A stretch of 64,000 nt of DNA from the NCBI GenBank assembly GCA_016706845.1, contig JADJIV010000010.1, forward strand, positions 62,001 through 126,000. The letters run 5' to 3'. Under the pieces are notes generated by a model, which searched no databases, was not told the DNA's origin, and worked only from the letters and a program-made list of their open reading frames with translations. Within the stretch, counting starts at the first letter, position 1; each line of letters opens with the position of its first letter. Of the stretch, positions 46,752 through 56,479 are shown piece after piece. Position numbers and translations under genes: made by a program. The DNA is from PNOJ01 sp016706845 (GTDB lineage: Bacteria > Krumholzibacteriota > Krumholzibacteriia > LZORAL124-64-63).

Positions 46752-49700
46752 TCAGCGCACCAGCAGCGTCTTGCGGGTCAGCACGCGCTCCCCGGCCTGC
46801 AGCCGCAAGACGTAGGTGCCCGAGGCCGCGGCCTGCCCGCCGTCGGTGCGGCCGTCCCAGACCCGCCGGTGCTCGCCGGCCTCCAGCTGCGCCGACACCA
46901 GGCGCCGCACCGCGCGGCCCTTGAGGTCGAAGACCGCGAGGTCGACCTGCTGCCGGGCGTCCAGCGTGAAGCGGATCTCGCTGCCGGGGTTGCCGGGGTT
47001 CGGCCAGGGCGGGCCGAGGCTCAGCTCGGGGGCGGCACCCGGCGCCGCGACGCTGTAGCCGTTGGACGCGCCGGGGGTGCCGTGGTTGGCCGACACGGCC
47101 CAGCTGGCCGGCAGGGCGTTGTCGAGTCCGGGATCGACCAGCGCCAGGGTCGCCCCGGTGCCGTTGGCCCCGGAAGGCCACGGTGCCGAGGGCAGGAAGG
47201 ACACGCCGTCGTGCAGCTCGCCTCCGGGTTCGAAGAGGCGCAGGTACTCGCCGCCGCTGCTGAGGCCGTAGCCGAGGTTGCCGATCGCCGCGGTCACCTG
47301 CGGGAACAGGGCCAGGAAGGCCGCCCGGTCGCGGCAGAGCACCAGGAACCCTCCCGGCGCCAGGATCGTGCCGGCGGGGATGTTGTAGGAGTGGGCGTCC
47401 TCGCCGTCCTTGAACTTCCAGCCGCCGAGGTCGACCGCCGCGCGCCCGGGGTTGTGCAGCTCGACCCAGTCCTCGGGGTCGAAGCTGCCCGAGGAGTTGA
47501 AGTTGATCTCGTTGATGACCACCCGGACCTCGCCGGCCTCGCCGGTGAAGTGGGCGGTCACGGCGTAATCCCCGGCCGGGGTCAGCGTCACGGTCGCCTG
47601 GTCGGGCAGCTCCGGATCGCTCCAGCCGTCGAACACGAAGCCGGGCGCCGGCTCGGCCGTCAGGGTGACGGGCACGCCCTGGAAGTAGAGGCCGGACCAG
47701 GTGGAGTCGACCGTCGCGGCCGACAGGCGGAGGCGCCCGGCGCCGTGCGGCGCGACGTCCAGGCCGAGCACGAGGTCGCCGCCCAGCTGGAAACGGCTGC
47801 GCAGGTGTTCGCGCGCGATGGCGGGCCGCCGCGTCAGGAAGTCCCCGACCACCTGCAGGCGGGCGGCCCAATCAGGCGAGGCGCCCCAGCGCGCCAGGTG
47901 GCGGGGCATCTCTGCGGCGAGGTCGTCGGCCAGGGACGCGAAGACCGCCAGGCTGCGCGGCGCATGGAACGTCGTGTTCAGGTGGTCGCAGAAGCGGTTG
48001 ATGAACAGGTCGCGGAAGTCCGCGTTCTCCAGCAGGTGGCGCAGGATGTGGGTGCGGAAGTTCGCCGACGGCCAACCCGAGCCGCTGGCGTCGAGGGCCC
48101 GGCCCAGGGCGTCGAACTCCACCGGCGCCTGCAGGCCCAGGCCCGCGTCGGTGTCGTAGAGGATCCAGCGCCAGCGCCCGCCGTCGACGGCTGGGCGCCA
48201 CCAGGCGATGTTGTTGGTGCCCCAGTCGGTGTTGGCGCAGAAGATCTCGGCGATCTGGTAGTCGGCGAAGTTCTCAACCTCCATCTGCTGCCGGACGTGG
48301 TCGTAGTGGGCCGGCTGGCTCATGTCGTTGGCGCCGAGGTAGTCCCACAGGTCCCAGAAGTGCGAGGTGCTGCCCGCCACCGCCGTCCAGTAGTTCTTGA
48401 TCAGGTCGATCCCCTCGGGGTCCAGGCCGTGGTTGGTCGCCACGTAGTAGTCGCCGACGTGCTCGCGCACGTTCATGATGCCCCAGTACTCACCGTTGAG
48501 GAACACGCGCGAGGGCCGGTAGGCGAGGCGGTCGAGGTCGACCGCCGCGACCAGCCGGTGCATCAGGCCGTCCCGGAAGTGCGTCGAGGAGAAATCGTTG
48601 CCGGAGTTGCGCCACACGAGGTCCTCGAATTCCAGGAGCGGCTTCTCGTCGAACATCCGGCAGCGGATCATGTCGGCGCCGTAGCCGTCGCGCGCGTTGA
48701 TCTTGAAGGACTTCTGGGGCTTGGTCCGCGAGTAGGCGCCGAAGAGCTCCACGCCGTAGTCCTGGCTGAGCGCCGTGCTGCCGTCGGTCTCGAAGAACTC
48801 GAGGTGCACGGGGCGCTCCCACTCCTCGTAGATGTTCGCTTCGACGTAGATGCCGTACTCGGGGTCCCAGAGGTTGGGCGGGTCGGTGACGAAGGACGTC
48901 GTGGGCAGGTCCGAGACGTCGTCCACGATGTAGGTGTGCGTCGCCGCCCGGCTGGGCAACTTGCCGGGAGCGAAGGTGACCGCGCGCACCACGGTCGTCG
49001 CCGTGATCGTCAGCGGGCCTTCGTAGAGCGGCGAGTCGGCGTCGGGAAGCACGCCGCCCAGGGCGTAGCGCACGACGGCCCCGGGCTCGCCGGTGCCCAG
49101 CACGACCTGCAGGCCGCCCGCGTAGTGGCCGCCCGCGGGGATGGCGTAAGGGGACGGCGCGAAGGTCGCGGCGCCCTGGCCGTCGTTGGGCGCCCCGGGC
49201 GTCGGCGACGTGAAGAAGTGCCAGACCGCGGCGCCGTCGGGGGCCCGGCCGCGCGAGACGTCGGTGTACATCGGGCCGGTGAAGACCTGGTCGACGGCCG
49301 CGCCGGCGGGGTCGCTCAGGCGGAGCGTCTCGCCGTCGGCGCCGAGCTTGAAGTTCGTGTGCAGCTTGGGCAGCAGGGCGGCGATCACGGCGCACGGGGG
49401 GCGGCCGCCGTCCGCGGGCCGCGAGCGCATGTTCAGGGTCACGAAGGGCACGCAGCTGAGGTCGCTCGCGTCCAGGCCGGAGTCGTGGACCTCGACGGCC
49501 AGGACGTTGACGCCCGCGCACAGCGGCGCGCCGTAGATGCCGCCTCCGTCCAGCTCGACGTCCCGGTACAGCCGGGCCTCGTGGTCGCGGTCGGCAGGCT
49601 GGTCCCAGGCGGGGTCCCCGTCGCCGGACAGGTTCTCCCGGAAGATCTGCTGCCCGTTGAGCCAGACCACGACGCCGTCGTCGAAGTCCAGGTGCAGGTG

Positions 49701-50246
49701 CAGGCGGCGGACGGCCGCGAGATCGGGCACGACGAAGGTGCGGCGCATCGCGACCGAGACGCAGGGCTCCACGATGGTGGCGTCGTCGCCGTCGCCGAAG
49801 CCGAAGCCGGCGGGTCCCTCCGCCCAGCCCGCGTCGTCGAAGCCCGGCGCCTGCCAGCCGGCCGGCGGGGCGCTGGTGTTGGCGCGGTAGCGCCACGCAT
49901 CGCCGATCTCGGCGACCGACTCCCAGTGGATCGGCACATCGCGGTAGCTGGTCCCGGAAGCGAAGACCAGCAGGCGCTCGCCCGGGTCGATGAGCTGGGG
50001 TGGGAAGGTCCACTTCAGCGGCTCGTCGGGGTCGTCCGACAGGCCGTAGTCGTCGAGGTTCACGGTGGCGGCGCCGGCGTTGTACAGCTCGATCCAGTCG
50101 GACGCCTCGCCGTGGTCGTCGAGCAGGCCCATGATGTTCGAGGCGACGAACTCGTTGATGACGACCTGGGCCCCGGCGGGGGCGGCCGCCGCCACCCAGC
50201 AGGACAAAGCCAGAATCGCGACGGCGGCCCGTGCAGGCAGCTTCAT
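46752..50246 (-). CDS. secreted CotH-kinase/lamin-tail multidomain protein with FlgD-like C-terminal domain
   Basis: An intact 1164-residue extracellular protein. Order: signal peptide (1-26), lamin-tail domain (about 27-115, VVINEFVASNIMG, ASDWIELYN), a jelly-roll-like part (about 130-280), chitobiase-like CHB_HEX domain (about 365-440, GAVVRYALGGVLPDADSPLY), CotH kinase-like domain (about 455-800, with FEDLVWRNSGNDF, YWGIMNVREHVG and WRWILYDTDAGLG), a divergent InlB/bacterial repeat (WSDPELPDQATVTL), a second lamin-tail domain (VVINEINFNSSGSFDPEDWV) and the FlgD tail. CotH-type kinases phosphorylate secreted proteins, so a surface-modifying or spore-coat-like role is possible but unproven. 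Confidence 0.92.
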   Translation of the reverse strand: MKLPARAAVAILALSCWVAAAAPAGAQVVINEFVASNIMGLLDDHGEASDWIELYNAGAATVNLDDYGLSDDPDEPLKWTFPPQLIDPGERLLVFASGTSYRDVPIHWESVAEIGDAWRYRANTSAPPAGWQAPGFDDAGWAEGPAGFGFGDGDDATIVEPCVSVAMRRTFVVPDLAAVRRLHLHLDFDDGVVVWLNGQQIFRENLSGDGDPAWDQPADRDHEARLYRDVELDGGGIYGAPLCAGVNVLAVEVHDSGLDASDLSCVPFVTLNMRSRPADGGRPPCAVIAALLPKLHTNFKLGADGETLRLSDPAGAAVDQVFTGPMYTDVSRGRAPDGAAVWHFFTSPTPGAPNDGQGAATFAPSPYAIPAGGHYAGGLQVVLGTGEPGAVVRYALGGVLPDADSPLYEGPLTITATTVVRAVTFAPGKLPSRAATHTYIVDDVSDLPTTSFVTDPPNLWDPEYGIYVEANIYEEWERPVHLEFFETDGSTALSQDYGVELFGAYSRTKPQKSFKINARDGYGADMIRCRMFDEKPLLEFEDLVWRNSGNDFSSTHFRDGLMHRLVAAVDLDRLAYRPSRVFLNGEYWGIMNVREHVGDYYVATNHGLDPEGIDLIKNYWTAVAGSTSHFWDLWDYLGANDMSQPAHYDHVRQQMEVENFADYQIAEIFCANTDWGTNNIAWWRPAVDGGRWRWILYDTDAGLGLQAPVEFDALGRALDASGSGWPSANFRTHILRHLLENADFRDLFINRFCDHLNTTFHAPRSLAVFASLADDLAAEMPRHLARWGASPDWAARLQVVGDFLTRRPAIAREHLRSRFQLGGDLVLGLDVAPHGAGRLRLSAATVDSTWSGLYFQGVPVTLTAEPAPGFVFDGWSDPELPDQATVTLTPAGDYAVTAHFTGEAGEVRVVINEINFNSSGSFDPEDWVELHNPGRAAVDLGGWKFKDGEDAHSYNIPAGTILAPGGFLVLCRDRAAFLALFPQVTAAIGNLGYGLSSGGEYLRLFEPGGELHDGVSFLPSAPWPSGANGTGATLALVDPGLDNALPASWAVSANHGTPGASNGYSVAAPGAAPELSLGPPWPNPGNPGSEIRFTLDARQQVDLAVFDLKGRAVRRLVSAQLEAGEHRRVWDGRTDGGQAAASGTYVLRLQAGERVLTRKTLLVR

Positions 50247-50413
50247 GAAGATCCTCCGGATATCGGGCAGGGCGGGCGGTCCCGGGCCCCGTTGATGACG
50301 AAGCGGACGATTTCGCTATCTTACGATAGAACGGCGGCGGCGGTCCGGAATAAGATGGGGCGACCCCTCCGGCCCGGCCCCGGCATCCCGACCCCGACGA
50401 CAAGGAACGCGAC

Positions 50414-51069
50414 GTGAGCGACACACCGCCCGGACTCATCTGCGGCGACGACGGCCTCCCGCGCTGCTGGTGGTGCGGCGGCGCCGAGGACTACGCGCGC
50501 TACCACGACCGCGAGTGGGGCTTCCCGGTCACCGACGACCACCGCCTCTTCGAGAAGATCTGCCTCGAGGGCTTCCAGGCCGGCCTCTCCTGGCTGACGA
50601 TCCTGCGCAAGCGCGACCGCTTCCGGGCCGTCTTCGACGGGTTCGACTTCGAGCGGGTGGCCCGCTACACCCCGGCGCGGGTCGACCGGCTCCTGCTGGA
50701 CGCGGGGATCGTCCGGCACCGGGGCAAGATCGAATCGACGATCAACAACGCCTGCCGGGCCCGGGAGCTGGCGCAGGAATTCGGCTCGCTGGCCGCCTAC
50801 TTCTGGCGCTTCGAGCCGGACCCCGCCGGCCGGCCGCGGCGCCTGACCCGCGCGACGCTCGCGACCCTGTCCAAGACGCCGGAATCGACGGCCCTCTCGA
50901 AGGACCTCAAGGCACGCGGCTGGAGCTTCGTGGGCCCGACCACCGTCTACGCCTTCATGCAGGCCATGGGCCTGGTCGACGACCATCTCGAGGGCTGCCA
51001 CGCGCGCGCCGCGGCGGAGCGGCCCGCGCCCGTTTCGTGCGGCCGCGCCCTACCGGTACATCCGCTTGA
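50414..51069 (+). CDS. tag: DNA-3-methyladenine glycosylase I
   Basis: Removes 3-methyladenine from alkylated DNA. The N-terminus RCWWCGGAEDYARYHDREWG is the Tag signature, KICLEGFQAGLSWLTILRKR and GWSFVGPTTVYAFMQAMGLV the rest, and DDHLEGCHAR supplies the His and Cys of the structural zinc. In the original frame the ORF runs far beyond family length. A one-base shift near 51022 gives the ending ARARFVRPRPTGTSA at 51069, about 217 residues in all. The start is GTG at 50414 with AAGGAA upstream. The convergent gene on the other strand overlaps the last 20 bases. Confidence 0.9.
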
Positions 51070-51991
51070 CGCCGCCCCAGCTCGACCGCTCTCCGGCCAC
51101 CGGCGCGTCGATCGTCAGCACGGAGTTGCCGCAGCCGCCGAGCTGGTAGCCGTCGACGATCAGGTAGTACCAGCCGTCGGCCGTCGCCTGGTAGTCGACG
51201 ATCTCGGGGTCGTCGCCGCCCGCCACGCACGAGTTCATGTCCGAACAGTCGGTCAGCAGGTAGAGCGAGGCGTCGTAGTCCTCGCCGGAGAGGACCGCCG
51301 AGAAGTCCTCCCCGGCGGCGAGGTGGATCTTCCAGACCGCGTCCTCGCCGGCGGCCTGGTAGCCGGTGCAGCCGATCGCCGGGCTGTAGTCCATCAGCGA
51401 GCCGCAGGTGTAGACCGGGAACGACGTCAGCCCCTGCTCCTGCAGGTCGATGGCGAGCTCGCAGACGGGGTTGGCGTAGGTGACGGGGACCGTGACGGTC
51501 AGGTCGAAGGAGGAGATGCAGGCCGGCTGCTGCCACTTGTCCACCATGATGTAGTAGCTGCCGGCCGCGAGCGACAGGCCCGAGATCACCCGCGGGGTCG
51601 CCTCGTAGCCGCTGCGCTGCACGAGGCAATTGCCCGTGTCGGGGCAGCCGTCGAAGATCGCGAGGCCCGTCCACAGGGTGCCGCGCGGGTCGAAGGTGAC
51701 GGTCACGATCTGCGGCGAGGCGAGGTCCAGGCGGTAGACGAGGTCCTCGCCGCCGTCGTAGTAGCCGAGGCAGGTCTCGGCGTCGTCATCGCCGCGTCCG
51801 CAGGTGGTCTGCCCGAGGTCGCTGAACGGCAGCGAGGCGATCGGCAACGGGTCTGCGCAGTCGTCGCCGGACGTCGCGACCACCGCGGCGACCGGCGAGC
51901 CGACCGGCTTGGCCGCCGCCTCCACCGCGGCGAAGCCCGCCATCGACAAGATCGTCCCCAGCAACAGCAGCCGCGATGTTCGTGCGTTCAT
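51050..51991 (-). CDS. secreted protein with two PPC-like domains
   Basis: An intact 313-residue protein. Signal peptide to about residue 27. Two repeats of about 120 residues follow, each with the pattern DCADPLPI / VCELAIDL, then a GEDLVYRLDL / GEDAVWKIHL strand, a D-x-S-x-Y/F-L-x-DC-x-D segment and a SYYIMVDKW / WYYLIVDGY strand. This is the layout of bacterial pre-peptidase C-terminal (PPC) domains. The Cys pairs probably form disulfides. It has no FlgD tail, unlike its neighbours. Role unknown; perhaps carbohydrate or protein binding at the surface. Confidence 0.8.
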   Translation of the reverse strand: MNARTSRLLLLGTILSMAGFAAVEAAAKPVGSPVAAVVATSGDDCADPLPIASLPFSDLGQTTCGRGDDDAETCLGYYDGGEDLVYRLDLASPQIVTVTFDPRGTLWTGLAIFDGCPDTGNCLVQRSGYEATPRVISGLSLAAGSYYIMVDKWQQPACISSFDLTVTVPVTYANPVCELAIDLQEQGLTSFPVYTCGSLMDYSPAIGCTGYQAAGEDAVWKIHLAAGEDFSAVLSGEDYDASLYLLTDCSDMNSCVAGGDDPEIVDYQATADGWYYLIVDGYQLGGCGNSVLTIDAPVAGERSSWGGVKRMYR

Positions 51992-52037
51992 GACGTCCCT
52001 CCCCCGCTCGTCTGCGACACGCCCCCCGCGCTCCGGA

Positions 52038-54245
52038 TCAGGGCACCAGCAGAATCTTAACAGATTTCGTCCAGCTTGCGCCCGTCATTCTCGCCAGGTA
52101 GGAGCCGGCGGCGGCCCGGCGGCCGCCGTCGTCGCAGCCGTCCCAGCGCGCGGTGTGGGGACCGGCGTCCAGTTCGCCGTCCAGCAGGACCCGCACGAGC
52201 CGGCCGCCGAGATCGTGGACGGTCAGCCGGACGCGTCCGGGCCGGTCGAGGCGCCAGCTCAGGGTCGTGGCGGGGTTGGCCGGGTTGGGCAGGGCGGCCA
52301 GGAGCGGCGCCCGCCCGGTCGCGGGTTCGTCGACCGCGGTGGCCGCCACGAACTCGTAGCAGCCCATGTCGACCTGCGCGCCGCCGACGCGGTCGCGCCC
52401 GGCGAGGTCGGTCGCGGGGAGCCAGGGGGACGCCGCCGCGAGGTCGCCCGCGTCGCGGCAGGGCGAGGCTGCGCCCAGGTCCCCGGGCCCGTGGATCGCC
52501 GGCCGGAACTGCGGGTCCAGATCCAGGCCGCCGAGACCCTCGCCGTAATCCTGGACGTCGCTGAAGAGCAGGTGGAAGGCCCGCGGCTCGAGGATCTGGT
52601 AGAGGTCGTGGTGGTTGGTCTCGTTGCCCCAGACCACGCAGCCGACGTAGCGGGGCCGGCTGTGGTAGTGGTCGATGCCGCCGGCCGTGCGGTCGAAGAT
52701 CTCGGGATTGACGACGCGGTTGTCGATCACCGTGTCGTGCACGAAACGGGGGAAGCCGAGGCCGGCGAAGACGGCGCCGGCGCGGCTCCAGGCCGTGTTG
52801 TCGTGCAGCAGCGTGTTGACGACCAGCGGCGCCGCGCCGTAGTGGACGGCCAGCGCGCCGCCGCGGTCGGCGCAGTTGTGGCGCAGGATGCAACCGGACA
52901 CCTCGAGCCGCGAGTGGCCCACCACGCGCAGCGCGCCGCCGGCGCCGTCGAAGCCGCGGCCGCCGGTCCGCGGCGCGTCGTCGTCGAGGTCGAGGCCGGG
53001 CACGGCCTTGGCGTACTCCAGGACGCAGCCGCGCAGGAACGACGGCGGGCTCGCGGCCGGGACGTTCAGAAAGGTGATCCCGTTCCAGCAGCCGACGGTG
53101 TCCTGGCCGGCGTCGAAGGCGCCGGGATCCGCGGCGGTCCAGACCACGGGCGACGCCGGCGTGCCGTGCGCCTGCAGGGCGCCGTCGCGCACCACCAGCC
53201 CGAAGTAGCCGGCGAAGCGGACCGTCACGCCGGGCGCGACGGTCAGCACGGCGCCGTCGCGCACCGTCACGTCCGAAGCGACCAGGACCGAGGCGGCGTC
53301 CCAGGTCGTGTCCGCGACGATGTCGCCGCCGACGGTGAGTGCGGCGTCGCGGGCGGATGGAGGCGACGGCGGCGCGGCGGGGGCGCGCGTCGGCGCGATG
53401 GCGGCCGCCGGCACGATGCGCGAGCCGTACAGCGGCGCGTACTGCGGGCGGAAATCGCCGTGCTCGGGATCGCGCAATCCGGGGTCGAGTCCGAGGATGT
53501 TGTTGTGCGGTGCCGAACCGGCATCGTCCCACGGGGTGGGGATCACTCAGCTGTATTCTCAGAGGAAGCCGAAGTGCCGCAGCGGGTCCTCGTTGGTGCG
53601 GGGGTCGGCGTGCCAGGTCCAGTTGTCGCGCACGTCGGGCAGGCCGAAGGCGCCCGTCTGCACCGAGAGGCCGAAGGACAGCCCCGTCGGCAGGTTGTTG
53701 CCGGTGATGCCGGTCCAGATCATGACGTCCTGGCCGGTGTCGACGGCGTCGACCAGGTTGCGCTCGCAGAGCACGCCGGCGCCGGCGCCCTGCAGGCGGA
53801 CGGCGTACTCGGCCGGCCGGTAGAACGTGCAGTAGCGCACCGAGCCCACCGGGACGCGGCGGACGTCGACGCTGTTGTCGCCGACGAAGCGCACGCCCCC
53901 GTTCAGGATGATGCAGTCCTGGATGTCCAGCCGGTTGTTGCAGAACGAGATGCAGATCTGCTCGCCCTCGAGGTCGAGGATGGCGCCGTTGCCGACGATC
54001 ATCACGTCGCAGCCCAGCTCCGCCTCCTGGAAGCGCGTGCGGTCCTCGTCCCAGGTCGGGCCGAAGAGCAGGCCGCCGGTGTAGTAGCGGCCGGTCTCGA
54101 GCTCGAGGTAGCGGTCGTAGCCGTGCAGGGCGGGCGCCGCCTCGAAGGCGGCCCGCAAGGGGATCGGGGGTGGCGCGGCGGCGGCGACGGCCGCGGCGAA
54201 TCCGACCGCGGCCAGGGCGGCGATCGAGAGCGGGTGCAGGCGCAA
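52038..54245 (-). CDS. secreted right-handed beta-helix protein with FlgD-like C-terminal domain (two compensating frameshifts)
   Basis: Two adjacent ORFs in the same frame are one gene. The first half has a signal peptide (to about residue 24) and parallel beta-helix coils (ICISFCNNRLDIQDCIILNG). Between them DNA reads ...FGFL-stop-EYS-stop-VIPTPWDD. Reading SENTAE in another frame joins the halves, so two one-base indels near 53550 explain both stops. The second half continues beta-helix repeats (SRLEVSGCILRHNCADRGGA, PLVVNTLLHDN) and ends with a degenerate sorting domain (LPNPANPATTLSWRL to YLARMTG). About 735 residues in all. Such helices are often polysaccharide-binding or -cleaving; no catalytic residues are recognised. 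Confidence 0.75.
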
Positions 54246-54302
54246 GTCGGTCCTCCCGAGCGGGTTCGTGGTGCCTCGATTCTACCGCCCGCCCTCACGG
54301 AA

Positions 54303-54333
54303 GGGGCCGGCGGAATCGCGTTCCGCCGGCCCC
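54303..54333 (-). terminator. terminator of the lipoprotein gene
   Basis: A perfect 13-bp stem (GGGGCCGGCGGAA with TTCCGCCGGCCCC) and a 5-nt loop lie 27 bp after the lipoprotein stop on the minus strand, followed by TTCC. Confidence 0.75.
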
Positions 54334-54359
54334 GGCTTCGGGCGAGAATGCCGACTCGA

Positions 54360-55226
54360 TCAGTCCGCCAGCTCCCCGGTCGCCACGTTCGCGACGTAGT
54401 GCCGGCCGTTCAGCGCGATCGTCGCCTCGCCGTCGCCGAAGACGATGGTGAAGGTGCGGTCGACGTGGCGCTCGAGGTAGTCGTCGCCGCGCTCGACGGT
54501 GATGTCGGCGACGTAGGAGCCGGTGATGGTGCCGGAGACGGCCTGGCTGAAGTCGTGGCCGGCGCCGCGCGGCACCGTCACGTCGATCAGCTCGGCGTCG
54601 AAGGCGCCGGCCAGGGTGCGGGTGAAGCGCGGGGTCTCGAAGCGGTTCGAGGCGTCGCGGCTGTACGTGCCGTTGATGGTCAGCAGGTCGGTGTTCACGC
54701 CGGTGACCACGAAGGCGGCCGCCAGGGCGTCGAGGTTCTGCTCGAAGCGCAGCGTGCGGTGGGTGCCGGTGCCCGCGACGATGGCGAACTCGACGGTGCG
54801 GGCGGTGTCGCCGTCGACGATGCGGAAGGGCTGCGGCTGGCCCTCGGCGTCCAGGAAGCGCAGCGTGTACTCGCGGGTGATGTGCGCGTAGGGGACGCCC
54901 TCGGGGTCGCCGCGCTCGCGCTCGACGGTGATGGTCCAGGTGCCGCTGGCCGGGTCGTAGGTCGCGTTCTGGAAACGCGGGTCGGGAACCGCCTTGGCGG
55001 CGTCGAGCCCGCCGACGGCCACGGTCAGGTCCGCGATCTGGTCGGTCAGGCCGCCGTTGTCGGTCGCGACGTCGGCGGCGATGACGCCGGCGGCGTCGGC
55101 GTCGGCGGTCACGTCCGAGGCGGACGGCGCGACGGGGTCGTCGTTGCCGCATCCGGCCAGGAGCAGGGCGGCGGCCAGCAGGGCGAGCAACGCGAGCAGG
55201 GAGGTCTTGGCGGGGCGGGTGGTCAA
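54360..55226 (-). CDS. predicted lipoprotein of unknown function
   Basis: An intact 288-residue protein. The leader ends LLLAGCGNDD, a good lipobox, so the mature protein is lipid-anchored. After an Asp/Ala-rich linker come beta-rich stretches with repeated patterns (TYDPASGTWTITVERERGD, YTLRFLDAEGQPQPF, TINGTYSRDASNRFETPRF, SGTITGSYVADITVERGDD, FTIVFGDGEATIALNG). They look like two copies of one domain of about 100 residues. I do not recognise the family. A regulator/membrane pair lies divergently upstream. Confidence 0.78.
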   Translation of the reverse strand: MTTRPAKTSLLALLALLAAALLLAGCGNDDPVAPSASDVTADADAAGVIAADVATDNGGLTDQIADLTVAVGGLDAAKAVPDPRFQNATYDPASGTWTITVERERGDPEGVPYAHITREYTLRFLDAEGQPQPFRIVDGDTARTVEFAIVAGTGTHRTLRFEQNLDALAAAFVVTGVNTDLLTINGTYSRDASNRFETPRFTRTLAGAFDAELIDVTVPRGAGHDFSQAVSGTITGSYVADITVERGDDYLERHVDRTFTIVFGDGEATIALNGRHYVANVATGELAD

Positions 55227-55474
55227 TGATGCGCCTTCCTTGTGGGGGTGTTCGGTGCCGTGATTCGGGTACCCAATTGCAAGGAGCTTGCCTACCCGCG
55301 GGCGTCGATAGGTTCTATATATTTCAACTAGTTACAGGATCGGTCGGCACGGCGTCCACGGCGGGGCGCCGCCCCTTGTGTACCGACAGGTACAATGCAG
55401 CACCCCTGCCGTACGGTCGCCGCTTCCTCGCTTCCCCGGAATGTCTATTTATCCATACAAATTGTAAACGATTC

Positions 55475-55503
55475 TTGACATTACTGAGGATCTCCGTCAT
55501 CAT
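55475..55503 (+). promoter_or_regulatory. promoter of the XRE regulator gene
   Basis: TTGACA (55475-55480), 17 bp, CATCAT (55498-55503), six bases, ATG at 55510. The -10 is a poor match but the spacing copies that of the promoters at 31.1 and 37.2 kb, so this mRNA may also be leaderless. The upstream part (55227-55474) contains AT-rich patches but no gene. Confidence 0.55.
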
Positions 55504-55509
55504 GTCGGC

Positions 55510-55773
55510 ATGAAGGATGACATCCGCACCGAAGTCCGCCGTCTGCGGTTCCTGAACGGCGAGATGACCCAGGAGGATCTGGCGGCCCGCGTCGGGGTGA
55601 GCCGCCAGACGATCATCGCCATCGAGAAGGGCAAGTACAACCCCTCGGTCGGCCTGGCGTTGAGGATCGCGCGCGCGTTCGGCGTGCGCGTCGAGGACGT
55701 GTTCGCGCTCGCGGACGAAGCACCGCTGGAGGCCTCCCATGATCATCAGGCTCGCGATGACGAGATTGGCTGA
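55510..55773 (+). CDS. XRE/Cro-family HTH regulator
   Basis: 87 residues. The HTH lies at about 17-60: GEMTQEDLAARVGVSRQTII and AIEKGKYNPSVGLALRIARA, the YozG/small-XRE type with the AFGVRVEDVFAL ending. Such short regulators usually control the neighbouring membrane-protein gene, whose ATG lies 34 bases inside this gene's 3' end. The ATG has no SD. Confidence 0.92.
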   Translation: MKDDIRTEVRRLRFLNGEMTQEDLAARVGVSRQTIIAIEKGKYNPSVGLALRIARAFGVRVEDVFALADEAPLEASHDHQARDDEIG

Positions 55774-56473
55774 CCGCATCGGCTGGCACCCGACCACCGC
55801 GACCCTGATCGGCGCGACCCTGGTGGTCGGCGGCTTCCTGCTCGCCGAGCTGAACTGGTGGTTCATCGTCCTGTCGGGGATCGGCGCCTTCGGCCCGGGC
55901 ATCCTGCGGGAGCTGGGCTGGCTGCGCGACAACGACGAGTTCGCGCGCCGCGCCGCCCAGCGCGCCGGCTACCACGCCTACCTCGTGACGGGCCTGGTCG
56001 CCTTCGTGCTGATCGGCTTCATCCGCTCCGGCGAGCGGCACCTGAAGAACCCGGAGGAGCTGTCCACGCTCTTCCTGGCCCTGCTCTACTTCACCTGGCT
56101 GCTGAGTTCGCTGCTGTCGTTCTGGGGGGCGCGCAAGGCCGCCTCGCGCATCCTGATCGGCTTCGGCATCTGCTGGCTGCTGTTCAGCGCCGCGGACAGC
56201 TGGCAGGACCCGCTGGGGCTGCTGATGCACTCGCTGGTGGCGGCGCCCTTCTTCGCGCTGGCGGCGCTGGCGCGGCGCTGGCCGCGCATCGCCGGCGTGC
56301 TGCTGATCGCGGCCGGCGTGTTCTTCTACTTCTTCTTCGACTTCCACTCCGACCAGCGCGGCGGGCTGATCACCAACAGCGTGACGGCGGTGCTGCTGGT
56401 GGGGCCGCTGGTGGGCAGCGGGGTGGCGCTGCTGGGGGCGCAGTCGGGCGGGGAGCCCGAAGCCGCGGCGTGA
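55739..56473 (+). CDS. predicted membrane protein paired with the XRE regulator
   Basis: 244 residues with about six or seven hydrophobic segments (LIGATLVVGGFLLAEL, YLVTGLVAFVLIGFI, LFLALLYFTWLLSSLLSF, ILIGFGICWLLFSA, LLIAAGVFFYFFFDF, TAVLLVGPLVGSGVALL). A small-XRE plus DUF2178-like membrane protein pair is a known arrangement, but I cannot name the family firmly. ATG at 55739 has SD GGAGG inside the regulator gene, so the two are translationally coupled. Function unknown. Confidence 0.75.
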   Translation: MIIRLAMTRLADRIGWHPTTATLIGATLVVGGFLLAELNWWFIVLSGIGAFGPGILRELGWLRDNDEFARRAAQRAGYHAYLVTGLVAFVLIGFIRSGERHLKNPEELSTLFLALLYFTWLLSSLLSFWGARKAASRILIGFGICWLLFSAADSWQDPLGLLMHSLVAAPFFALAALARRWPRIAGVLLIAAGVFFYFFFDFHSDQRGGLITNSVTAVLLVGPLVGSGVALLGAQSGGEPEAAA

Positions 56474-56479
56474 CCCGCC

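Noticed and set aside
46869..50417. 1182-residue plus-strand ORF
   Set aside because: Fully antisense to the CotH/lamin-tail gene, which has clear domains; the plus-strand translation is Val/Arg/Gly-rich without domains.
51804..55229. 1141-residue plus-strand ORF
   Set aside because: Antisense to three secreted-protein genes with signal peptides and repeats; no domain on the plus strand.
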